Source: a virus. From it: DNA of 43,818 nucleotides. The notes beneath the pieces were generated by a model. It made no database searches. It was not told where the DNA came from and saw only the letters and a list, made by a program, of their open reading frames with translations. Position 1 is the stretch's first letter, and the number at the start of each line of letters is the position of its first letter. The translations under genes were made by a program, and so were the position numbers. The DNA is taken from IMG/VR virus record IMGVR_UViG_3300045257_000068, positions 1 through 43,818 of that record. The stretch is one strand, 5' to 3'. Positions 31,198 to 38,305 of the stretch are shown here, one piece after another.

Positions 31198-32471
31198 CAG
31201 TTCGCCATCCATGAGCCGGCGCGCGGCGGCTTGTATTTGTATTCGGTCGGCGGCTCAAACTGCGTCGCAAACGTGCGGAGCGCATCGGCCCCGTGCGATG
31301 ACCAATCGTGAAGCGGATTCATCTTCCAATCTTTCAGCTTGTCATCGTATTCGCGGCGGTACTGCTTCAATGCCTCAAGCCCGCGCGCACAACGCTCCGA
31401 GTCAATCCAGCAGCTATCCAGCATCAGGCGGACGGCGTTGACACCATCCAGCACATTGCCGGGCTTAGGATCGAATGTCGGCTCAATACCGAGTGAGCGC
31501 AGCGTCTCGACGCGAGAGCGATCCATGCCCAACATCTGCGCGCCAACGTCGTGCGGAAAGTAATGCGTCTCGTAGAGATAGCCCTTTTGATCTAGGACTT
31601 TCGCGTAATGGTCTAGGCCAACGCCGGAAGCCTCGTAATAGTCGATCAGTCTGCGCTCTTTGCCGACAACTTGAATGAACCAAATAGCTGTAGAATCCGC
31701 CCTTCCCAGATCCCAGGCAGTATAGGTCCGCAAGCCTCGATCTGCCGCAACTTTGCCAATCCTGCCCTCTTCGTCTGCGCGTCTAAGTTCGGTCGCGTAG
31801 AATGCGCCCTTAATAGCTGCATCAAAGCTGCATTCGTATTCCTGGGCATATTGATCCTCGCCCATCTGGTGCTTGGCTTCCGCCAGCTCGTCGTTATCAA
31901 TCAAACTGGTCGAAGAGGCTTTCAGCATCAGGGCGAACCAAGCCGGGTCGGTCTGGGCATCCTTCCAGATGTCATAAAATCCGTTCTTGCCCTTGGGCGT
32001 ACCGATGAAGGTCGCCCAACCCTTACGATCCGACAGCGCCGGTCTAACTACGTCAGTCCAGATCGCCGGGTTCATGTCGCCGTATTCGTCCAGCGTCACG
32101 CCATCCAAGTAGATGCCGCGCAATCGGTCTGGGTTGTCTGCACCGTAAATCCTGATGCGAGAACCGTTCAGCAGATCAACCCGGAGCTCAGTCTCATTCG
32201 GGCTGTCAGCCAATAGTGGCCGCGCGTAATGCTTGAGGTACTGCCAAGCTATATCTTTGGCCTGATTGAACAGCGGCGCGATGTAGGCGTAACGCCCGTC
32301 TGCCTTGCCCTCGGACAAGGCCCGCTTGATCTTGTCATTGATCGTCGCAACAGTCTTACCGGCCCGTCTGTGGGCAACCAGACAGGACCAACGCTGTGTT
32401 CTGTTGTGGAACGGCAGGAACAGTGAACGCGGCGCGTAGTCTAGCTCAATGCGCCTTCGTTCGACTTCCAT
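31197..32471 (-). CDS. terL: Terminase large subunit
   Basis: A 424-residue packaging motor. Walker A is AHRRAGKT (33-40), Walker B GVTLDEYGDM (Asp128, Glu129) and the coupling motif FIGTPKGKNGF (about 155-165). The RNase H-type nuclease domain begins at AWDLGRADSTAIW (Asp254) and ends with HDWSSHGADALR (Asp396). It cuts concatemers and pumps DNA into the procapsid through the portal. It overlaps the small subunit gene by 31 bases. Confidence 0.95.
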   Translation of the reverse strand: MEVERRRIELDYAPRSLFLPFHNRTQRWSCLVAHRRAGKTVATINDKIKRALSEGKADGRYAYIAPLFNQAKDIAWQYLKHYARPLLADSPNETELRVDLLNGSRIRIYGADNPDRLRGIYLDGVTLDEYGDMNPAIWTDVVRPALSDRKGWATFIGTPKGKNGFYDIWKDAQTDPAWFALMLKASSTSLIDNDELAEAKHQMGEDQYAQEYECSFDAAIKGAFYATELRRADEEGRIGKVAADRGLRTYTAWDLGRADSTAIWFIQVVGKERRLIDYYEASGVGLDHYAKVLDQKGYLYETHYFPHDVGAQMLGMDRSRVETLRSLGIEPTFDPKPGNVLDGVNAVRLMLDSCWIDSERCARGLEALKQYRREYDDKLKDWKMNPLHDWSSHGADALRTFATQFEPPTEYKYKPPRAGSWMAN

Positions 32472-32740
32472 GAAACCTCAAGTGCAATCTTAGCTGGCCC
32501 CTCGCCGTCCTCACCGGCAATGGGCTGTGCGACCTTGCCATCAATGCGGTCGCCAAATTCCTTCATGGCGCTAACATCGCCTGCCTCGATGGCGGCTAAT
32601 AGCTTATCGGCCAATCTCTCAAGGGCCTGCGGATCGTTGTCCTCGCGCCGCTTAATCGCTCGGTTGAGTGCGTCACGCCATAGTTTTGCACGCTTTGGCG
32701 CCCCGCTCGGATTACCTGATTGACCCGGCTGCCAGACCAT
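32441..32740 (-). CDS. Terminase small subunit-like protein (DUF5681-type start)
   Basis: A 99-residue protein directly before terL. The start MVWQPGQSGNPSGAPKRAKL is the DUF5681 signature that opens many small terminase proteins; the middle (ALERLADKLLAAIEAGDVSA) is helical. It would recognise packaging DNA and recruit the large subunit. Ribosome site is weak (AAAG). Confidence 0.8.
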   Translation of the reverse strand: MVWQPGQSGNPSGAPKRAKLWRDALNRAIKRREDNDPQALERLADKLLAAIEAGDVSAMKEFGDRIDGKVAQPIAGEDGEGPAKIALEVSWKSNEGALS

Positions 32741-32924
32741 TGTTCTTTAATGCTAAATCGTTGATGTATGTTGGGAATGGTCGAATGCCGCGCAGTTTCC
32801 GAATGCGTGTAAGTTTGCTCAAATCAAACGCAAGGCTTCGGCTTGAGGCTATCCAGTTTGAGCCGTAGCCCGATGACAGGGAACTTGATCTAGCTATTCG
32901 CATTGCAATCTCGTCACAGCCCAT
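32712..32924 (-). CDS. Hypothetical basic protein overlapping the small terminase start, 70 aa
   Basis: ATG 32924; the end overlaps the small terminase gene by 29 bases. The product is Ser/Arg-rich (MGCDEIAMRIARSSSLSSGY, LSKLTRIRKLRGIRPFP). It lies in a region otherwise packed with tiny genes, but no motif supports it strongly. Confidence 0.4.
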   Translation of the reverse strand: MGCDEIAMRIARSSSLSSGYGSNWIASSRSLAFDLSKLTRIRKLRGIRPFPTYINDLALKNNGLAAGSIR

Positions 32925-32980
32925 CTGCCGACTATATCGAATGCGTAGTCGGCCCAGTTCTCAGTGTGCAGCGTGTACAC
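32894..32980 (-). CDS. Possible tiny protein, 28 aa, GTG start
   Basis: GTG 32980 to TAG 32894. The product (MYTLHTENWADYAFDIVGRW then AVTRLQCE) reads as a short amphipathic helix with the AxYAFDxxGRWA pattern seen in other phage peptides. The ribosome site is poor. Confidence 0.28.
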   Translation of the reverse strand: MYTLHTENWADYAFDIVGRWAVTRLQCE

Positions 32981-33092
32981 GGCGCCGCTCTAGTCGTGCT
33001 GCACACAATCGCCATAGCCAATGGCCGGCATCGTCTATCTTATTGCCTAGCCTGCTGATCTTGATGCCAATGCGACAGCCGAGCGTTAGCAT
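32961..33092 (-). CDS. Small basic amphipathic protein, 43 aa
   Basis: ATG 33092 overlaps the upstream stop by seven bases. The product (ISRLGNKIDDAGHWLWRLCA, RLERRR) is one basic helix. The chain of overlaps from 33829 down to here supports a real operon of small genes. Confidence 0.45.
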   Translation of the reverse strand: MLTLGCRIGIKISRLGNKIDDAGHWLWRLCAARLERRRVHAAH

Positions 33093-33214
33093 TCATACAC
33101 ACAGATCGGCTTCCAATCCCCGTTCGGTTCATGGCCCCATTGTATGCCGTTGCAGTTGACCATCTGGGGAACGTCTGGGCGGTAGAAGCTTGCCAGGATT
33201 GTGTTACTGTCCAT
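33086..33214 (-). CDS. Hypothetical small protein, 42 aa
   Basis: TAATG overlap with the preceding gene. The product has three cysteines and a WGHEPNGDWKPICVYEC ending, possibly a small metal- or disulphide-stabilised domain. Function unknown. Confidence 0.5.
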   Translation of the reverse strand: MDSNTILASFYRPDVPQMVNCNGIQWGHEPNGDWKPICVYEC

Positions 33215-33366
33215 TAAACTTCAGCCCAATCGAAACAGGTGCAGTTCCACCAAGTCCAGGCTTCTAACGGGGCCGTCTCGCGGCTGAACCAATTTCCGCT
33301 ATTGTCATATGGCCGCCGCTGAATGAACGCGCTAAACTCCTCTATTATCGCGTCAAACCTAGCCAT
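33214..33366 (-). CDS. Hypothetical small Trp/Cys protein, 50 aa
   Basis: Overlaps the upstream gene by eight bases and the downstream one as TAATG. The product (MARFDAIIEEFSAFIQRRPY, then LEAWTWWNCTCFDWAEV) has a helical start and a Trp/Cys-rich end. No family recognised. Confidence 0.55.
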   Translation of the reverse strand: MARFDAIIEEFSAFIQRRPYDNSGNWFSRETAPLEAWTWWNCTCFDWAEV

Positions 33367-33559
33367 TCAGCTTGCGATCCGCCATTCGATTGATGTGATT
33401 GAACTGCGCGCGGGTCAGATTGCCCTTGCTGTATTCCTCGGAGGCTCTGGATTTTGCGTTTCTCGCGTGTGACTTGTCGGGCATGGGATAGCCGCGAACA
33501 CCGGGAAGGCCAAATTCTGATAGTGGGATTTCAGTGCGTTCTTTTGCTGACAGTTTCAT
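33359..33559 (-). CDS. Conserved small phage protein, 66 aa
   Basis: The sequence (MKLSAKERTEIPLSEFGLPG, VRGYPMPDKSHARNAKSRAS, then a helical KGNLTRAQFNHINRMADR) follows a widespread phage family with the pattern LS-x-KxR-x-x-P-x-S-x-FGLP...YPMPDxSHARNAKARAS. Function unknown in that family; the fold is probably helical. Overlaps both neighbours. Confidence 0.75.
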   Translation of the reverse strand: MKLSAKERTEIPLSEFGLPGVRGYPMPDKSHARNAKSRASEEYSKGNLTRAQFNHINRMADRKLNG

Positions 33560-33698
33560 CGTCGTCTCTGCAATAGCACTTCACGTTTTCGGCGCCCTCA
33601 CAGCAACTAACTTGCCCATAGCCGCCACAGTCGGCGCATGGCTCAAGCTTTCCTTCGATGTCGCGAATGCCGGTCCCTTGGCATGGCGTGCAGCGCAT
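33531..33698 (-). CDS. DnaJ-type zinc-finger protein, 55 aa
   Basis: ATG 33698 (MRCTPCQGTG) is favoured because it overlaps the upstream stop as TAATG; an in-frame ATG lies at 33716. The product carries CTPCQGTG and CADCGGYG, the CxxCxGxG knuckles of DnaJ zinc fingers, and a further CC and CYC. It may bind protein or nucleic acid; role unknown. Confidence 0.65.
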   Translation of the reverse strand: MRCTPCQGTGIRDIEGKLEPCADCGGYGQVSCCEGAENVKCYCRDDDETVSKRTH

Positions 33699-33829
33699 TA
33701 CCAAAAAGCCCGCCAATCGTTCATGGTGCGAGAGTTTTCAATCTCATGCGTTCCGCCGCCCCAACCGAGTTCATAGATCATCCAAGTCAGAAACAATCCG
33801 ACAACAATCAACGCCAAAGCATAGTTCAT
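33698..33829 (-). CDS. Membrane peptide, 43 aa, first gene after the early terminator
   Basis: Residues 3-22 are one transmembrane helix (ALALIVVGLFLTWMIYEL), followed by a polar tail (GWGGGTHEIENSRTMNDWR). It is the first ORF downstream of the terminator at 33955-33985 and so the likely first gene of the late transcript. An upstream short frame cannot be supported. Confidence 0.55.
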   Translation of the reverse strand: MNYALALIVVGLFLTWMIYELGWGGGTHEIENSRTMNDWRAFW

Positions 33830-33954
33830 GCCGGCCTCTGAATTTCGGCCTTGGCGGCGTCTGTGCCGTTATCCGTAAGGACCAACTCGCGGCAGCTTAT
33901 TCGCTATGCCGGTTGGCGGCCACGCGCGCCGGATAGGGGGACAGCGCGCGCAAC

Positions 33955-33985
33955 AAAAACCCGCCAACGGATTTCTCCGGGCGGG
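33955..33985 (-). terminator. Rho-independent terminator between early and late minus-strand genes
   Basis: Minus-strand fold CCCGCC-CGGA-GAAA-TCCG-TT-GGCGGG followed by TTTTTG: outer six-pair stem, inner four-pair stem with a GAAA loop, two-base bulge, U-run. It ends transcription of the replication block about 50 bases after the last early gene. Confidence 0.85.
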
Positions 33986-34008
33986 CGCAAAACTGCATCT
34001 TGGGATTT

Positions 34009-34037
34009 TGCCTACCACATGCCCGAAGCCATGTCAA
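34009..34037 (-). promoter_or_regulatory. Candidate late promoter upstream of the terminator
   Basis: On the minus strand a perfect -35 TTGACA (34037-34032) is followed after 17 bases by TAGGCA (34014-34009), a weak -10. Transcription would start near 34002 and meet the terminator at 33955-33985 within about 45 bases. This matches the promoter-terminator arrangement of lambda late control, but the -10 is poor, so confidence is limited. Confidence 0.4.
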
Positions 34038-34588
34038 GCCGTAGCTAGATTAAAAACCACAGCCATCGTATCTAAACATTCCCGGAAGCGCCTCCCAATG
34101 AAGTTTAACTCAATCTCCCTCGTCATCATGCGCCGCGTTGCACACTCCTTGACGGTCATGCCCCTCGCCAGGATGTCGTAAACAACGCTTGAACCGTAAT
34201 CGCCCAATGACTTTCGGGCGCTCGATAGGTCGCGGAAAGCCCTTGCTTGGGTGTCGCTGATTGTCGGTTCCGGGATTTTCCCGCCGTCAACTCTATCCTG
34301 TGAATAATCTATTGCCCTCGCCCCACCTATCTCGGCCAATTCATAGGCTTTCTGCCAATAACGGCCAGCAAGGTATTGGCATTCATCCAACTGCCCAGCC
34401 GCGTGCATCGCACCCAATGGATCGTCCCGAAGCGACCGCATAACTGTAATTGTTGCCCCCGCCTCGTAGGGATCGGCGACGTTGATCGGAGCCACGTCTC
34501 GATGGGTTGGGTCAATTACCATCCGGTCGTGGATTTCGTTGCGGGATATGACGCGAAGCCGTGGCGTTTTCAGTTTAATCCGTCTCAT
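34034..34588 (-). CDS. DUF6456-like protein at the late-regulator (Q) position
   Basis: A 184-residue protein. I recognise the alphaproteobacterial DUF6456-type pattern: DPYEAGATITVMRSLRDDPL, DECQYLAGRYWQKAYELAEI, DYSQDRVDGG, a helix-turn-helix-like stretch (LGDYGSSVVYDILARGMTVK) and a final FIGRRFRECLDTMAVVFNLA. Family assignment is from memory. It is the last gene before the early/late terminator, the place occupied by antiterminator Q in lambdoid phages, so it may control late transcription; that role is inference. Confidence 0.75.
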   Translation of the reverse strand: MRRIKLKTPRLRVISRNEIHDRMVIDPTHRDVAPINVADPYEAGATITVMRSLRDDPLGAMHAAGQLDECQYLAGRYWQKAYELAEIGGARAIDYSQDRVDGGKIPEPTISDTQARAFRDLSSARKSLGDYGSSVVYDILARGMTVKECATRRMMTREIELNFIGRRFRECLDTMAVVFNLATA

Positions 34589-34857
34589 GCCGCCTTCCTC
34601 GGTCTGCCGGTTCTCGGCTCGCCCATCATTAAATCGTAGATGTATTTCGTCGGTTTCCCTGGCGTCATGGCCTTCTGCAGGCGCGTTCTGGTGTGCGAAT
34701 TAGCGTCAGCCAGCACCCAGGTATAAAACTCTGGGCAGGCCAGTTCTGAAATTCCGCACGCGACCATCAGCGGGCATGTCTCGCAAGGCGCCGGGCCTAT
34801 TGTGGGATAGGTTGGGGCTTTGTCGTGGTCCCATTTGTAGCCGATAGGAACGCTCAT
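34585..34857 (-). CDS. Small four-Cys protein, 90 aa
   Basis: ATGA overlap with the next gene. The cluster CETCPLMVACGISELACP (about 25-42) gives four cysteines suited to a zinc or Fe-S site; the rest is helical and basic (RTRLQKAMTPGKPTKYIYDL) and ends in GRPRKAA. DNA-binding is possible. No family recognised. Confidence 0.65.
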   Translation of the reverse strand: MSVPIGYKWDHDKAPTYPTIGPAPCETCPLMVACGISELACPEFYTWVLADANSHTRTRLQKAMTPGKPTKYIYDLMMGEPRTGRPRKAA

Positions 34858-35009
34858 GCTTCCCCCCGCCTATTTTGCTCGATGCATCGAAAGCCACGCT
34901 TAGCTTTCCACTGCCTGTACCAAGCTTTCGCGTCTTTGATGGCTTGTTCATATTCGACTAATTGCGCCTCAATATTGCGCTTCATGCCTTCAATGGTTTG
35001 TTCGTTCAT
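34854..35009 (-). CDS. Small helical protein, 51 aa
   Basis: ATG 35009 forms an ATGA overlap with the ATPase gene; the longer in-frame start at 35072 would lie inside that gene. The product is a charged helix (EGMKRNIEAQLVEYEQAIKD, AWYRQWKAKRGF). Possibly a partner of the ATPase; no evidence beyond coupling. Confidence 0.55.
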   Translation of the reverse strand: MNEQTIEGMKRNIEAQLVEYEQAIKDAKAWYRQWKAKRGFRCIEQNRRGEA

Positions 35010-35824
35010 ATCGAAAGCCCACCGTGCTGTGGCGTGAATAACCCTGTGGACTGATCGACGTGGAAATGGCATTCGCCGCGTCTGCCGGCGCCGATTTCAC
35101 GGACCTTTGCGGAGATAACCTTCGCCATTGGCGCAACCGGATCACGCACGACAATCAATCCGTTGTCGCACTTGTTGTACCAATTCATTGACCCTTCAAT
35201 GTCCGTTAGCGACGGGGTTTTGCCTTCCTTCACTCCCTCTTTCGTCGGGTGAGCAACAAGGATCACCGCCACGTCCATCGCGCGGCAGAACTGCTTGAGG
35301 TACATCAGGCATTGCCCGATATAGTCCGTCATCATCATTTCGCGGGGCTTGGCGCGTTCCAGTTCGTTCCAGGGGTCAATCAGTAGAACGTCAACGCCGT
35401 CGCGCTCCACGGCCACCACAGCGCGATCCAGCACCCATTGAAGCGTCTTGGGCTCGGTGTCGTAGTGGCTCGGCATGGCCGATTGAACGAAGCAATACCC
35501 GGCGCAGAACTTGTCGAAGCCTCTGCGCTCGCCCCAAATCAGTTCTAGCTTCTGCCTGATATGTCCCTCGTTCTCGGGAACATAAAGAAAGCTTTTGGTG
35601 TTGTTTTCCCGCGCTATGTTGCAAATCACATTGAGCAAGAACGTGGATTTCCCGTGCCCTGCAATGCCAGTGCAGATAGTGAATTGACCCGGATATAGCT
35701 TCCAAAGCTCCGACATTTCCGGCCAGCCCGTGCCGATGCAAATATCAGCGACAGAGCCGCGCTGAGGCACTTCGGCTAGCGAGTGGTAGCCCGGTTGTCC
35801 GTGCCGGTCTGCGGTTACGTCCAT
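35006..35824 (-). CDS. DnaB/RecA-like replicative helicase ATPase
   Basis: A 272-residue protein with Walker A GIAGHGKST (53-61), Walker B VLLIDPWNE (Asp150) and the motif LVAHPTKEG, typical of the RecA-like helicase domain of DnaB/Twinkle. The usual DnaB N-terminal domain is missing, so only the motor half is present. With the DUF1376 protein and the DnaA-domain protein upstream it forms the replication module. It should unwind the fork or load host helicase; no primase gene was recognised in the window. Confidence 0.83.
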   Translation of the reverse strand: MDVTADRHGQPGYHSLAEVPQRGSVADICIGTGWPEMSELWKLYPGQFTICTGIAGHGKSTFLLNVICNIARENNTKSFLYVPENEGHIRQKLELIWGERRGFDKFCAGYCFVQSAMPSHYDTEPKTLQWVLDRAVVAVERDGVDVLLIDPWNELERAKPREMMMTDYIGQCLMYLKQFCRAMDVAVILVAHPTKEGVKEGKTPSLTDIEGSMNWYNKCDNGLIVVRDPVAPMAKVISAKVREIGAGRRGECHFHVDQSTGLFTPQHGGLSI

Positions 35825-36492
35825 CAGATAATCCCATCTGGATATTTGGTGCCGAATGGCGAAAGCGGACGCTCTGGAGTCGCGGGGCCAGCAAGCACAC
35901 GCCCGATATATTCGCGGGGGTTTTGTTTCGTCGCGGCCATTTCGATTGCGGCGCGGGCGAGCGGAACTTCCTTTTTAGATTTAAGAAGCTTGGCAATGAG
36001 CCCGCCAGCGTCTTTGCCGAGAACTTTTTTCCCGCGTTCAAAAAGCTCAGCTTCGTCATTCTTCGGATGCGAGCCGCTTGGCTCGGCATCTTTCTTTTCT
36101 TTATCGGTTATCGGTTGGTAGCCAATCGCTAAAGCATCGCTTGTAGCATCGCTACAGCGTCGCTTGTTCATCGCTCTAGCGTTGCCGCCCTTGCTGCCTG
36201 CCGCCGCTAGCTTCTCGTACTTAGCCTGGGCGTCGGCCAATTCCTCCTCGACGCGCTTGTGTTTCCACTTACCCTCGCCCTTGAATAGCGGCTCTATGAT
36301 CGGACGGGCCGCCCTCCACTCCTTGTCGGTCATGCGCGCGATGCCAGCCAACTGCCGATCATCGTCCGGCAATCCGCCGGTTGCCCAGTAGTGCATACAC
36401 AGCAGGAAATATGCACCGTGTTCTGCGGCGCGCAGTCCTCCAGTGTCTTTGAGATAGTCACCAATATGCCAAGACATTCGCGGTAAACTCAT
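35824..36492 (-). CDS. DUF1376 (YdaU-like) replication-associated protein
   Basis: A 222-residue protein whose first 100 residues carry the DUF1376 pattern: WHIGDYLKDTGGLRAAEHGA, LLCMHYWATGGLPDDDRQLA, RMTDKEWR and GKWKHKRVEEELADAQAKYE. The family is a winged-helix fold found in phage replication initiators, normally beside a helicase gene as here. The C-terminal half is charged, basic and less conserved. Stop overlaps the helicase start. Confidence 0.85.
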   Translation of the reverse strand: MSLPRMSWHIGDYLKDTGGLRAAEHGAYFLLCMHYWATGGLPDDDRQLAGIARMTDKEWRAARPIIEPLFKGEGKWKHKRVEEELADAQAKYEKLAAAGSKGGNARAMNKRRCSDATSDALAIGYQPITDKEKKDAEPSGSHPKNDEAELFERGKKVLGKDAGGLIAKLLKSKKEVPLARAAIEMAATKQNPREYIGRVLAGPATPERPLSPFGTKYPDGII

Positions 36493-36812
36493 GCTGCCTT
36501 CCTCAACAGTCCCCAGCTCTCAAGAATGCAAATCGCCTGCGGCAAGCCCTCAGCAACCACCGAGAAGCCGCCAGCCCGGTTGATGTCGTCCCTAAACTCA
36601 AGCTGTTCTTCGGACGCCCTGCCGCCGTCCTTTTTTAATTCGACGGTGTAAAACTTGCCCCGATGGAGCGCATGAACGTCATGCACGCCGGCGCGAAACC
36701 CCACTGTCCGCCGCGCCTGGCGATTGTTGGGAACGGGCCATATGACAACACCCGGCATTCCGCGCGATGCTATCTCGGCAAACACGGCCCGCTGAATCTC
36801 AGCCTCGGTCAT
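36489..36812 (-). CDS. VRR-NUC domain nuclease
   Basis: A 107-residue stand-alone VRR-NUC domain. The PD-(D/E)xK core is VHDVHALHRGKFYTVELKKD (Asp45, Glu58, Lys60), with Gln70 in the following helix. Stand-alone VRR-NUC proteins are structure-specific nucleases such as Holliday-junction-type enzymes in phages. It lies between the DnaA-domain gene and DUF1376 gene with four-base overlaps, so it probably serves replication or recombination intermediates. Confidence 0.88.
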   Translation of the reverse strand: MTEAEIQRAVFAEIASRGMPGVVIWPVPNNRQARRTVGFRAGVHDVHALHRGKFYTVELKKDGGRASEEQLEFRDDINRAGGFSVVAEGLPQAICILESWGLLRKAA

Positions 36813-37339
36813 GCGCGCTTGCGCTCCAACCGGGCCACGATCTCAGCAATGGTATCGCCAATGGGTTTGAAGCCAGAGCGATCAAGCTCCAGTGGCTTCA
36901 CGACCTCAATCAATGGATCTTCAAGCCGTAATCGGTTGAGCTTCTTGAGTGCATGGGTCACTGATGTGTGATCCGTGTAGCCGAACGATCGGCCAAGCTC
37001 GGGCTGCGAACGCTTGGTGACCGCATAAGCAACCCATACGGCGATCTGCCGAACGCGGACGATTGGCCTGAGACGGCGACCGCACATCAAATCATCTTTT
37101 TCCAAACCATATTTTCTGGCGACGTGCCGCTGCACATCAGCCACTCTGATCCGATGAGGCGCTGGCTTGGGCGGCCCATATAGGATGCCGTAGTTTGTGA
37201 TAACGAAAATCGGTGCGGGCTTCGGGGGTATCCTTAGTTTCTCGGCCCGCTGATTGATCCTTGCGAGAAATCCGGCGCGCTTAATAGCTATGCCGGAAAG
37301 TGTCGGTGTTAGCCGCGCGTGATGAAGCACGTCGCTCAT
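36809..37339 (-). CDS. DnaA domain IV-like replication initiator
   Basis: A 176-residue protein. The C-terminal part (about 68-150) matches the DNA-binding domain IV of DnaA: VQRHVARKYGLEKDDLM, VRQIAVWVAYAVTKRS and the signature ELGRSFGYTDHTSVTHALKK. No AAA+ domain is present. It likely recognises the phage origin and recruits the helicase encoded downstream. The N-terminal 65 residues are Pro/Arg-rich with unknown role. Confidence 0.85.
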   Translation of the reverse strand: MSDVLHHARLTPTLSGIAIKRAGFLARINQRAEKLRIPPKPAPIFVITNYGILYGPPKPAPHRIRVADVQRHVARKYGLEKDDLMCGRRLRPIVRVRQIAVWVAYAVTKRSQPELGRSFGYTDHTSVTHALKKLNRLRLEDPLIEVVKPLELDRSGFKPIGDTIAEIVARLERKRA

Positions 37340-37491
37340 TACTGCCCCCTACCCTTGTGAAATTGCCCCGCCCGGAATGGGGCCTCACGCACGATTTTTA
37401 CTTATTGGTACCCGCGCCAACCGCCCCTGATGGGATTGCCCTTTCAATGGTTTGGGTTGATCGGACTTCCTGCACGGCTGGCGCGGGATTG

Positions 37492-37743
37492 TTATTCAAA
37501 GAGTTTGGCGACAAGCGCGGCCATGACAACCTTCGGCGGCTCAAATTCACCAGCCAGCCATCGCTTCGCCGTCCGCTCGTCTTTCCCAGATAGCGTTGCA
37601 AGGTGAGCCGCTGTTTTGCTCGGCCAACAATGCCGCGCCCACCAAACCCATTCCGGCAAAGGGGCGATTTTGTCCCTCCCCGGCACAAAGTGTCCCTGCA
37701 TTTCGCTGGCGACGGATGGCTGACCGCGTAAAACACCGTGCAT
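37492..37743 (-). CDS. Small HTH regulator-like protein, 83 aa
   Basis: I use ATG 37743 since GGGGGA is six bases ahead. The C-terminal half holds SKTAAHLATLSGKDERTAKR and WLAGEFEPPKVVMAALVAKL, a helix-turn-helix of a phage family with the K-T-A-x(3)-A-x(3)-T-G-x(3)-RTAKRWLSGEFEPP pattern. It lies at the head of the replication operon and is probably a regulator. The frame is open further upstream without start support. Confidence 0.65.
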   Translation of the reverse strand: MHGVLRGQPSVASEMQGHFVPGRDKIAPLPEWVWWARHCWPSKTAAHLATLSGKDERTAKRWLAGEFEPPKVVMAALVAKLFE

Positions 37744-38027
37744 GAGCATTCCCCCGAATACGCATTTACGAATTGATTGTGCGCGACGATTGCCTTGCAC
37801 GGCCGTTGAATTACCCCCGCAGGGGACCGTGGCGAAACCGCAGACAATCTTTCTGAGAGCGACCGACGCGCGCACTCATCGACCGGGACCACTTCGCCAC
37901 GGCGTAATGAATTTGGATCAACGATTTCGATTAACCACGAAGAAACAACTTGAACCGCCCGGTTCACGACATAGTTGTAAGGGGCGTAAATACAGGGCAG
38001 GCTTGGCCCCGAAGGGCGAAGCCGCGA
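37744..38027. other. Non-coding control segment ahead of the replication genes
   Basis: About 280 bases without a convincing gene. It contains the nested dyad at 37945-37978 and several short GC inverted repeats. The 303-residue minus-strand frame crossing it (to 38309) has a basic, low-complexity composition and overlaps the better plus-strand gene at 38028, so I treat it as non-coding. A promoter for the leftward genes or the replication origin may lie here; no clear -35/-10 pair is seen. Confidence 0.4.
37945..37978. repeat. Nested inverted repeat, possible operator or origin element
   Basis: ACAACT at 37945-37950 pairs with AGTTGT at 37973-37978, and inside lies the perfect 14-base dyad GAACCGCCCGGTTC (37952-37965). 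The inner ACC-x4-GGT resembles, with one base less spacing, the repressor-region dyads. It lies in the non-coding segment upstream of the replication genes. Confidence 0.55.
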
Positions 38028-38300
38028 ATGGCAAGTGGAAAGCCACAGCCGAGCCGGGAATTTTTCGAGACGGGCTCGGAACCCGAATTTTTTGTAACTT
38101 TTCACAAGTGGGAGCCCGCAGGCGGCGGCAATGTCCGGTGCTTTGCCTATGCGGAGAGGCGCCCCGGACAGTTCCATCTGCTCTATACGACCATCATGCC
38201 GATGGCCGACATGGGACAGTCCGCTCGAAGGGCGCTGCACGCCATAGCGGACGCCCACAATATCGCTCAGTGGGAACACGAGGGAATGACGGAGAACTAG
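38028..38300 (+). CDS. Hypothetical plus-strand protein between control genes, 90 aa
   Basis: ATG 38028 begins MASGKPQPSREFFETGSEPE; the middle (FFVTFHKWEPAGGGNVRCFA, YAERRPGQFHLLYTTIMPMA) has a good beta pattern and the end is helical. The frame is open to 37950. It lies antisense to the leftward transcript from 38531 and ends five bases from the Cro-like stop. Composition looks like a real protein; function unknown. Confidence 0.55.
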   Translation: MASGKPQPSREFFETGSEPEFFVTFHKWEPAGGGNVRCFAYAERRPGQFHLLYTTIMPMADMGQSARRALHAIADAHNIAQWEHEGMTEN

Positions 38301-38305
38301 GACTT

